Shown here in pieces: positions 49,718-60,600 of a DNA stretch of 64,000 nt; the first letter of the stretch is position 1; every line of letters begins with the position of its first letter. Origin of the DNA: Tigriopus japonicus. Its lineage: Eukaryota > Arthropoda > Copepoda > Harpacticoida > Harpacticidae. The notes under the pieces are model-generated. The model searched no databases. It was given only the letters and a program-made list of their open reading frames with translations, and had not been told where the DNA came from. The DNA is taken from assembly GCA_010645155.1 (NCBI GenBank), contig JAAGOF010000109.1, forward strand, positions 1,274,042 through 1,338,041, given 5' to 3'. The translations under genes were made by a program, and so were the position numbers.

Positions 49718-52700
49718 ATGAATCATCACCTCAACCCTCTTAAGCTTTATATTGTTATCATACTAAATATCCATGTGATAGGCGCTTACAGAGCAGGTAA
49801 GACTAGAACAATTCAACAATTTTCACGGGAATAACATATTTGTCATATGCTCTTGGACAGATTTTTACCCGGAAAGCTCCGGAACAGAGGAATTACTATC
49901 TATACCGGATAGAAATTTGTTCAAAAATGCGGATTCACCTCAAGCTTTGGCTGTTAAACGGTTACAGAATGAAACAAGGGACAATTGGTCCTTTGACGAA
50001 GTATCTATTGTGTCCGATAGATATCAGGTAAGATCCGTATAACAACATTTGTGAATACTGTGAATATCGTGAAATTGTAATGAAGAATAAGAGTGAAGTT
50101 TTTTTTGAAAACTTTTAGAATGCAAGAAACGAAAAATGCGAATTGAGAAACTTGAACTGACTTTGCAAAAATCGAAGTAGTTTCAAATTATTTTGTGCTA
50201 TTTCTGTACGAGGAACAACAAATGTAGAAGCAAAGAACAGTTTTTCCCTGAGGTTGGGGGTTAAGTACATCATGGATTTTTTTCGTAAATAGCCTAAAAC
50301 AATTTTGAGATCAAGCAAGAATTCGAAAATCCGTGATTATCTTTTAGTTGGACCCGTTCTATACTTTTCACTTTTCTTGCTTTTCGCACCATATGTGTAT
50401 CCAACTGAAGTACTCCTTCTTTCTTGGCACTTGAAGGATTGCTTTAGTACTTATTAGGTATGATTGATTGTGGTTCAGAATTGAATCAAGGGAGAGTTCT
50501 TCTCTTTTATGTTTGTCTCAGCTTTGAGGGAAAAAAGGAAAGTGCTCATTTGAAGAAAGCAAGAACACTAACCAAGCTTCTTAATTTTTTGTTTGCCAAA
50601 AAATGGGAATTAGAACGAAGTCTTTGGGATTCCCTCTTTCTTTTGCTTATCCTAGACTTGTTGGTCATCAAATCAGGGAAATGCGAAGAATGCAAGAATG
50701 TTGATTAGAGTTCTTGCTCTCATCAAAATAAAAATTTACCGTCTTTGCTTCAAGGCCATGTAAAAGAAGGAAGCTTTGCTTTTCGGCCAGAATTACTCCT
50801 AAGTTCACTTAACATTTATTGGGTTGTAAAAGCATGAATATTTTTGCCTTCTTATTAGAGCACTTATGTCTCTTAAGCTTACCATGATAGATTAGAATTA
50901 AGGTGCTTGTCGATCAAAACTTAATCTTTGAACTGTGCAATGTTTTCATTAGGGCTTGAGAGAAATAAATGAAAGCGGGGACTTTGGAACTGATTACGAG
51001 GATAGAAACGATTACCAAGAAAACAAAATTTCAGACCAAGGTAAGAAAATGGTCACGGCCAACACAAAACTAAATTACCTAAAATTTTAGAACAGAATAC
51101 ATACTTATTGATAAATGAACCAGGTTACAAAGATGTTCCAACCCATGACGAGACTTTCGAATACCATTCAGGGACCAATCCTACGAAACGGGATCTTGCG
51201 GATGAGGGTGAGGATTCTCTGGATTGGAACATTGACTTTGACTATGAAGAAGGATTACCTGTCCATGAAACTAATGTTGGTAAAAGTCTACTATGAAATT
51301 GTTTTATATTGACAATACTTTTTCAAGTGGGAAAGCACTACATTTCTTATTTTTTTGTAGCATTGTTTACTTTGTTTCAAAGTTCAGTCAGAAATCGTTT
51401 CCAAAAGAGTGACGCATCTCAAACTGTTCTTGGAAATACCGTATTTCTTTGAAAATTTGTAACGCTAATTTTTTCTTTGTCAAAACGTAAATAGTTTGCC
51501 TTCGAAAATATTCTTACTTCTCTCTTAGCTTCTTCAGGAATGAATACCCCTTTTGTGTTGATTTTCATTTTTTAACTCTTGGGTGCGAGACATTGGGATT
51601 TTTTTTTAAATTGCCTTTTATCATCCCTATATTTAATGCATTCGCCAATTTGCACTTGTTCTTAAATCTAGTATAAGATTAAAATGAAAAGTAAAGGTAC
51701 CATGAATTTTAAAATTCTAAAATATCTGAAAATATACAAAAATCTATCAAAACAGGGACAAATAACATTGAAATTCGAAGTATTGAATCAACTTTATTTA
51801 CCTCACCTTTTAACGTAAAGTCCTTGTTCCTACATGACACTGGACGTCTGCCGTTCCCAAAATTCGTCTTATCCGTTTCAGGTGCCAAATTGAACGAAAC
51901 CAAAGACATCGATTCATCCATCGAATCCGTTCTCGGCCGCCCTCGTCAAGAGGGTTCGTTGGGTCAGATCCAAGATTTTCCGACCAGAATTCAGGATGGA
52001 ATGGAAGACTACACTTTGGACGTTACAGTGATCAAAATCAAGGAGAGGGTGAATAACTTTAGATTTCGTTCCCACGGACAGACAAGGTGAGATATTGCCA
52101 TGGAAAGATATGAGATGGAAATGTTAGGAAAGCTCTTTCCACTTTTTAGACGCTTGAAATCGACTGTAAAGAGATGGCCTCATCAGGAACGATTAGATCC
52201 CAACGAGCCAATGGGATGTGGTTTTCCAGTGTGCGCTATGGTTGACATGAAACCCATCCGTTTTCAATCTTTGTGTAACTTCACGGGTTGGATGCGCCAA
52301 GAAGGACACGTTCGTCGAATTATTGAAGTTCAAAAAGGCGGTTGTGAGGATGCAAGTAAGCAATGATGTGTTTAGAACCCCAATTGAGTGCTAAAAACAA
52401 AGACAGAGAAGAACATTCATATCATTGTACAAAGGGAAGAATGTCCTAGAACTATCCTAATGATAAAAACAATGTTGCTTCAAACAACTTCACTCAATTG
52501 GGGTTCTAAAGCCAAAAGAAGACTGTAAAATGTTGAAAAAAAGAAACAAAGAGGATTTTTTAGCATTCTACGAAAAGAAAAATGCCCTTAAACAACCCCA
52601 ATGATAAAAACCATGTTGCTTTCAACAAAAGATAGACAATCACTATCACAAAGCAAGTCAGTAGATCAGAGAGTTTGAAGATATTTGACTTAACACAATG

Positions 52701-55700
52701 AAGCAACACAGTTTGAATTCTTTGAGAGACATCAATTGGGCATCAAATGATTGCTCATTGAATCCTTGTGGACTTTTGTTTTATGACTTATGTCAACAAA
52801 ACGACATTAATCCGAATTATATTGCATTTCTTCATTACGTCCAGGCTATCACGCAGGAAAATTCACACCAACGTAGTAACGCGCCCTCACTCGATCCCAC
52901 TCCATGTAATACCGTCCTCCTTGCCCTATGCAAGGACATCTTAATTTCTCAGGACGAATTACAGAAATACAGCTTAAGGCATGTCATTGTACTAAAATGA
53001 GAGGTTATTTCAAAGCAGTAAATGTTCCGTTGAATTTTCATCGTAGTAACTCGGCCTTAAGTGGTATTCTGTAATATATCCTTCGTTGAGTCATCCTTGC
53101 CCTATGTTACCACTATTCCTCCAAATGCCCTTAATAAATGACCTAATGCTTTAACTTCGTTGGGGTGTTTAATCAACAAAATTTATTATTATTAAGAAGT
53201 CGAAAGACTAAATTTTCAAACTACCGGTAATTCGTGAATATTTTAGCGTATTTTCAAACTATTTTGCACATTTTTTTAGGAAATTTACTTTTTTTCCTGG
53301 ATATTTTGCTTTCCTTCAATTTTTTTCTGATCCTTGAACTTTTGAACTTGTAAATGGAGTTCAAGAAAAAAGGAATATTTCCTTACCTTGAGGAAATTTG
53401 TGCTTCTCCAAATTCATAAATTGAATTTACACATTTTTCTATTTTTTGAAATGCAAGTGTTCGTGGGAAGAGACAGTATTTAAAAACATTCATTCTTTCT
53501 CAAAATATTCTTTGAATGTGCCCCTAGATGTTCAAAATACACCGTAAATCAAGAATTTTCTTCAACTTATTTAACCAACTGTTTTCACTTCTCGTACTTT
53601 TCACCATTTTTTTGACTATTTTGTCAAAAAAGTTAACTAAAAATTATTTTTTTTTGTCGTATCACTAGCTAAACATCAGCTCTCTAGTTATTATATTGCA
53701 AGAGATTGCAAAGCAAAAAATAACTTCATTTCTTCTTCATTTAGTTGAGAGCGTTGGATTGGATCGGGATTGGGCTGAACAAGTTGTGGAACAATGTCAA
53801 TGTGGTTCCCATGAAGGTTGCAATACACCGATTTGTCTCAATGACAATGGTCACGCCAAATCTTTCCCAAATACTTGTTCCGCCGTCCAATATTTAAAAG
53901 GCAAAACCCAGCAAACACTAATTGCCATTGGATTGGGGTCTTGCAGGGATCTATATTCAGGTAAATCATCATCAAGATAATATCGACTTTTTGACAATGA
54001 TGGAGGTGTGTTTCTTTAGCTTGCTTGTTCACGGAATGGTTTGACTTTGATGAGCCTTGTCGTAAGGCAGATGTAGAATCGGTTTATTATTCAAACATTT
54101 TCCTAAGTTGCCTCGGAAAACATGTAAGTTATGAGTGCAAGATATTCAACTAAACAGGATCGATCGGAAGAAAGTCGTTTTTCTAGGGACGTCACCGGTC
54201 CTGTGCTGCCCAAAATATCGAATATCCCGCTCAATTTCAAACACTGGATGGTTATGAACAAGTGGAAGGATTGGTTTTCTCAAAGGATAAGGACAAGGTT
54301 GTTTGTTACAACGAGCACAATAAAGTCAAACCGAAGCCGCCTCATTTTTGGGTTGATGAAGAAGTCACATGTCGGGATTTCAAGATGAGGTAATCATAAC
54401 TCAACAAAAATGGCTTGTATTTCTCGAATATCGTATGCTTTTAAATTTTCTTGGAGAAGGCTGAGGGGATTACTGGCGATTAAATTCAGCAAAGCCATGT
54501 GGATTAAAAAGTTTTGCAAATTGGAAAAGTTATGAGTGCAGCCACAAAAGCTTGACTAATTGAGATTGAATTGGTGGAATCAATTAAAACCAAGATAATT
54601 AGCCTTGAAAACTTTTTGAACGTACTCTTGCCCGAATTTGCGATCTTCTATACATTTTTCTATCATCCTAATTTTCACTTCTCGTTTGAATACTTGAATT
54701 AGATATTGTTGCAAAAACCTTTGGGGAGAGGCTGTTTCATTGCCCAAGATTCCCAAAGATGATGTGATAGTGGATGCCCCTGTGGGTCAAACTCTCTTTG
54801 ACACTTGTGACTGGTTGAATTTTATGAGTGTGAGTAATGGTCGAGGTTTGGGAGATGTGGAATCGCGGGCCTTGAACGCTAAATTCATGAAGCAATCGAC
54901 TTGCAAAGGCTCGAACTTGGCCCCACAATTCATTGATGCAAGAACTGTGAAAGACGACACTCCTTGGCATGAAACGGGCGAACTCATCACGAAAATTACA
55001 CCAACGTAATATTTATATTTCTGTAAGTTAATGGGCATAATAAGTTCCAAGCTCAAAGGTGGAATCTTTTTCAGTTATGGTTTTTATTGTGATAATAAGA
55101 ATAACGAGGTTATTGGCAAGCAATGTAGTGACTACAAAGTTCGATTTTGTTGCAAGAAAGAGAGTCCGGCTCAATGGGGGAAATGGAGTGAGTGGACCGA
55201 ATGTTCCAAAAGTTGCGGAAGTGGAACGAAGAAACGGGACAGGGTCTGTGTAATGAAAAAAGGCGAGAAAGAAGGTTGTTTCAATGATGGGCCACATGGC
55301 GAGAAAAGGTTCCGTGAAATGGAGATAGCTTGCAATGAACTACCGTGTCCACGTAAGTTCGAAATCCGACAAAGCCTTCGAAGCCTTAGATTTCAATAAA
55401 GTATTTCTTTAAACCTACTCTTTGCCCTTTCAATCCATGCACATTAAACCTCTACATGTGATGAAGACTAAACAGATATGTAAGAACGGTGTCCTTTAGT
55501 AAAGACAGATCAGTAAGCGCTGAATGTCTCGTAAAGGTTGTGAAACCCTACTGATTTTCTGGACCTACTTATACAAAATAAGGGTATTTTACCATCACGT
55601 CCATTCTCATGTATATTTTAATTATGTAAGGATGGATTTTAACTATTCCATCGTTTGTGTAAGATCTTAAAATCAATTATCCTAAAGTTGTTCATTATTG

Positions 55701-57537
55701 ACCAATCATTGCTTCGAAAATTAAGATTTCTAATTGTCGGCAGGTGATCTCCAATGGATGGAATGGCAAGCTTGGTCTGATTGCAGTGTGACTTGTGGTC
55801 ATGGAGTTCGTCGGAGACATCGGGGATGCTTTCCACCAAAGGGAGGAGGAAAGGAGTGTCCCATAGCTGGAGACAGCCAATATTCAGAGGAACAGAAATG
55901 TCATGAGTCCCCTTGCTTGAGTAAATACTTTTCCAATTCAGGTGTACTGTAGCTAAGAAAAGTTTCTTGCTAACTTTGAATAGACCCTCAATGGACAAAA
56001 TGGGGCGATTGGAGCGATTGTTCCGTGTCCTGTGGAATAGGATGCCGCTCAAGACGGAGAGCCTGCGTCGATATTGCAGCAGGCAATGCCCCTCTAGACA
56101 ATAATGGTGTTCTATGCCTTGGTCCAAGCATCCATGATGACGCCTGTGATACTGGTTATTGTCCAGGTAAATCTTTCAGTGAACCAAAGTGTTCTAAATT
56201 TAGGGCTACCGATCTCACACTTGCATTTAAGTTGATGGTGGCTGGACCCAGTGGCAAAATTGGGGAGAATGCAACGTAGCATGTGGAGAAGGAGTCAGGA
56301 TTCGCAGACGGTATTGCACCGAACCTTTCCCTATGCATGGAGGACGATCTTGTCCTGGTCCTGGAGCAGAAGATGGGGATTGTGTGGATTTACCTGAATG
56401 CCCCCGTAAATTTGGTGATCAAAATTAGGCTCAAGAAGCGCTTTTGATAATATTTTTTGTCATTTAGAACATTGCTTGTTCTCTGCTTGGGGAGAATGGG
56501 GCGGCTGCAGTGTGACATGTGGAGATGGACCATTTGCCGGAACGCGTGAAAGACAGAGATTCGAAGCTGTACCCGCTAAAAATGGCGGAAACGAATGTTG
56601 CGGTCCAAAGTCCGAGATTGAGCAATGTGAATTTTGCCAGACAGAACGAGATCTTGGCCAACCAAGGCTGTGTATTTTTCATTGTCCTGTGGATTGTCGG
56701 TTATCGGAATGGTCACCCTGGGCCGGATTTTGCAGGAAATGCTACAAACCAAATGAAAAGCAACTCGTGGGCTTGTTGAAAAGGACAAGAATGAGATTCG
56801 TTGAGGTTGATGCTAAATATGGAGGGAAACAATGCACTTCCCTACAAGGTGTGAAGCTCCAAGCTTTAAGTCGTCTTGAAAGAATCTTCACAAGATGTGT
56901 CTATTTTTCCCAACAGGCACTGCATTAACAATGCAAGATGGCGCGGAAACGGAAGAGAACCCATGTGTTCCCGATAAAGACGTGCCTCCTTGTCCTGCTG
57001 CAGCCAGTCCACCCTTCTTTTGGAGCCCATGGGCCGAATGGTCGGCCTGTATTGCGGCTTGTGGATCTAACGGTCAAAGAACAAGGAAAAGGAAATGTTT
57101 TGGGAATGGCGGGAGTTCAGGGTGCCCAGGCAAATCAGAGGAGGAGGAGAGCTGCGCCAGCATTTGTCCACCGGGTATGATATTCTAATGTAGGATCATA
57201 GTTGATCCTAAAAAGTTGAAAAAAAACAACAAATTTTGATGATGGTTATTTTTGGGCATGTTAAGATGGTTGGTCCGAGTGGGACGAATGGTCACCGTGT
57301 GAGAAAACTTGTGGGAAAGGTCAATCAGCTAGGAGAAGGACATGCCGAGATGACCATCGTCTGGATATTCCTGACTCCGAGAAAACTTGCTCGGGTATCC
57401 AACGAGAAACTCGAGTCTGCGATTCCGGTTCCTGTGATCGAGTTGAGGAGATCATCACGGCTGGCAAAGATCCCACAGGCCTAGTTCAAGGCCAATATTT
57501 TAATAAATTACAAAGAATCGATAATTCAACTGTGTAA
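49718..57537 (+). CDS. Secreted Kazal-like / WxxW / thrombospondin type-1 repeat protein, paralogue 1
   Basis: Seventeen exons keep frame from ATG to TAA (1160 aa): 49718-49796, 49861-50027, 50953-51040, 51091-51279, 51882-52086, 52150-52355, 53745-53960, 54020-54123, 54187-54389, 54703-55005, 55075-55352, 55744-55920, 55984-56166, 56232-56405, 56468-56848, 56917-57174, 57266-57537. Order: signal peptide (hydrophobic YIVIILNIHVIG); acidic linker of about 200 aa; Kazal-like module (CGFPVCAMVD to VQKGGC); second one (CNTPICLND to LGSC); two mucin/CILP-type WxxW domains (EWFDFDEPC to FKMRYCC; CDWLNFMS to YKVRFCC); eight TSP1 repeats with WxxW and CSVTCG cores, the sixth degenerate. TSP1 repeats bind matrix and are often C-mannosylated at these tryptophans. 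It is probably an extracellular matrix or cuticle-associated protein. The exon 54020-54123 and its 63-bp intron are the least certain. The closest known relative by domains may be CILP, but the combination with Kazal-like modules is not one I know. Confidence 0.82.
50028..50952 (+). other. Intron 2 of TSP1 paralogue 1
   Basis: AT-rich. An 82-codon ORF at 50460-50708 lacks domains; no exon supported. Confidence 0.5.
52371..52510. mobile_element. 140-bp element with 20-bp perfect terminal inverted repeats
   Basis: The left arm TTTAGAACCCCAATTGAGTG (52371-52390) is the exact complement of the right arm at 52491-52510. The interior is AT-rich and non-coding. It sits inside intron 6 of the TSP1 gene. 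A diverged copy of the interior right half, with ATGATAAAAACCATGTTGCT, follows at about 52560-52630. This fits a MITE or a foldback insertion; the target duplication is not clear. Confidence 0.65.
52560..53110. repeat. Degenerate repeats in intron 6 of TSP1 paralogue 1
   Basis: Besides the diverged copy near 52600, CGTAGTAAC followed by CG and CCT occurs at 52872 and 53042, and TCCTTGCCCTATG occurs near 52918 and 53094, so a block of about 170 bp is imperfectly duplicated. CTTAAGGC near 52975 and GCCTTAAG near 53054 also form an inverted pair. A 100-codon ORF (52698-53000) overlaps this block and has no recognisable domain. Confidence 0.45.
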
Positions 57538-57541
57538 TAAA
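57536..57541 (+). terminator. Polyadenylation signal overlapping the stop of TSP1 paralogue 1
   Basis: The stop TAA (57535-57537) is followed by TAAA, so AATAAA starts on the second base of the stop codon. A functional site here would leave a 3' UTR of perhaps 20 bases. Confidence 0.5.
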
Positions 57542-57624
57542 GGCAAATTCAATGATTAATGGTCTTTCTCGGCGGGAGTCAGGAATGATCTTTTTAAATT
57601 ACGATCTCTTTATGTTAAACCGCG

Positions 57625-60600
57625 ATGCTTCAAGCCCTTTTCTATATCTTACTGCACTTTGACAATTTTGCTGTGGGATCTATTTCAAAGGACTCAGGTA
57701 ATTTAACAAATTTCACTCATATCCATACTTATTTGATGTAATATTAAATTCTTGACATAGGGTTTCGAATAAAGGATGAGTTCCCTCTTGCGTCTGCGGT
57801 GATCCATTCAAAATTGAATTCAAACACTACTGAAAATTTGGACGATAGGACAGATTCATCAGAGAAATATGATTCACTACAAACAATCCAAACGAAAGAC
57901 GCAAGCCAACTCAAAATTTTACAAGCCTTCACTGATGAACAATTTCGTGATGAAATCATAAAAGACTTGGATGCTAAAGATTCCAACGGAATCAACATTC
58001 CCGCAGAAGTGGTCCAAGTGAAACGAAAGCCCAATAAACGAGATGGTGGACTGGAAATGCGAGACTTGGACGCATTGGTTCAAAGGTGGGAATATAGATC
58101 TGGACTGGATCCTGAAGATGTGGATGGATGTGGATCTCCAGTATGTGCCAATATTGACAGTCGACCTATACGTTTCCGTTCATGGTGTCATTTAGCCAAA
58201 TGGATGATGGCAAATGAGCACATCAGACGATTCCTGCACATTCAGAAAGGAGATTGTGCAGACGCGAGTAAGGAACAACAATTTGACAAAATCAAAGATT
58301 GGAAACCAACTTATTTTTTGATTTAGTCGAAGGCAAAGGACATGACTGGAACTGGGGAAGCAATCCTGGAGCTTGTGAAAGTTGCCAAGCATCGGTTGGA
58401 TGTCGAGAAAAAGTTTGCATAGCAGCCAAAGGAGTGGCGACAACGTTTACGAATATTTGTGAGGCCATGAAAGTCACCCACGCTGCCACGGATGTAGTCA
58501 CGATCCTTTTTGCCCTTGGCGATTGCGAGAACTTACTCACTGAACAAAGTCAGTCCTTTACTTTTTAGTGTCTTCTCATGCCCAGATTCACTGTCCATTG
58601 CATCATAATTTTACTTAAAGGTTGTTTGTATACGGAGTGGTTTGACATTGATGAACCTTGTTATGATGGTGATACAGAGAGTGCTACTCAAAATATGGCC
58701 ATGGTAAACAGTCTACCTCAAACTGGACGATTTCGCATGTGTCCACGAATTAGACAGGTTGGCGAGCCTCAGTTTCGTACGATTGAAGGTGGGGAAATTC
58801 CTCAAGAACAAAAGGTTTTGAAAGACTTTGAAGCCCAAAGATTGACGTGCTTAAATAAGGATCAAACTACCAAACCCGGTCCACCTAATCATTGGTTTGA
58901 TCTTCAAGTCAGATGTCGCGACTACAAAATGAGGCATGTGGTCAATTTTGAGATCAAGGTGAAGACATTTAATGAACCTAGTTTTTTCAGGCATTGTTGT
59001 CAGTGTTTGTATGGATGTTATCCCAAGATCAACGGCCAGTGGAAGGTAGATATGCCACAGATAGGGCATTTATACGAAGAATGTGAGTGGATGCCATTTG
59101 TCAGTCAAGAAAGTCCAAGAGCAGATACTTGGGATGCTGAGGATAGAGCGACAGCATTGAATTCTGAATACAAGAGACATGTGTGTGGTGGAAATATTTT
59201 CGATGCCATGTATATCGATGCACGAACAAGACAAGATGACATCCCTTGGGACGAAACCGGAGAGATTATTACCAAAAACACACCAAGTTATGGCTTCTTG
59301 TGTATCAACAAGAACAACAAACCATTCAATAAGAAGTGTTCCGATTACAAAGTGAGGTACTGCTGCCTTAAACAACGACCAGCTCAATGGGGTGAATGGA
59401 GCGAGTGGACCGATTGTTCCAAGACTTGTGGAGGAGGAATTCGAACTCGAGATCGAGTTTGCAACTCCAAGAAGGGAAATAAGGAAACGTGCTTCGGGAA
59501 TTGGGTTGATCTCGACGAAACTGGAAAAGATCGGCATGCCAGTTTGAAATACCAGGAACATGCGTGCAACGTTCTCAGCTGTCCAGGTACAACTGACTTT
59601 CTGAGATTTTCGCATAAGTACATGAATTCTTTCGCGGGCAAACATGTAAATGGGGGTTATAGTGTGATTTACAATACTCCAAATACGTACAGGGTTGTCA
59701 ATATTTAGCGTCTCATCCCAACAAAATACTTACTCTAATAAATTCTTAGTTAGTTAAAATACGTTAATATCAACTAAGGGAAGCAATTTTACCCTAGAAG
59801 TACTTGGAGCAAGCCTTTTGGAACTCGATTTACTCCTTGATAAACCATGAATGTTTTTCGAATGATGCCACACTTTTGAAAATTTTACGCACTCGTAAAA
59901 ACCTCTCTTAATTCAACATCAAAAAACCTAATACACTGAATCCTTCATGGGGATGGTAAAAATGTGTTCCAATTTCTCCTTTATCCTATTTTTTAAACAA
60001 AGTAGTAGCTTCATCTTAAAACGTTAACATCTAGAAGCACTATTTACGGTATGGACAGCACCAAAGCCTTTGTATACTTTGTACCAACACTTTATTCGAG
60101 TACGATGCAAGAACAAAGATCTTTAACGACGTCAACTCACCTGTAATATCATTGAAACTGGACTTTTGTCAGGAGACGCCAATTTCTTACAATGGATGTC
60201 CTGGGAGACCTGTCCAGTTACTTGTGGTCAGGCTCAAAGAAGGCGGAGACGTGGCTGTAACCCTCCAACATACGGTGGCAAACCATGCCCATCGGACAGG
60301 AGGGAATACGAGGAATACGATGATTGCAAACTTCAACCTTGTCCAGGTTTGACAAGATGCTTCAAGAACTCAATGATTCCTAAGTTATCTTCCCTTTTTG
60401 TTTAGATCCACTTTGGACCACTTGGACTGAATGGAGTGCTTGTAGTGCCACTTGTGGCTTAGGGAAGAAAAGGAAATCGAGGAAGTGTGAAGATACAATT
60501 ACGAGGCAACCAATGCAACCAGGTTTGGATTGCCTTGGAGGAGCGTCCGAAGCTGACGAGGAATGCAAACTCGATGACTGTCCAAGTAAGGAAAAACATC

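Noticed and set aside
52698..53000. 100-codon ORF inside an intron of TSP1 paralogue 1
   Set aside because: Overlaps degenerate repeats; including it would break the well-supported phase between 52355 and 53745.
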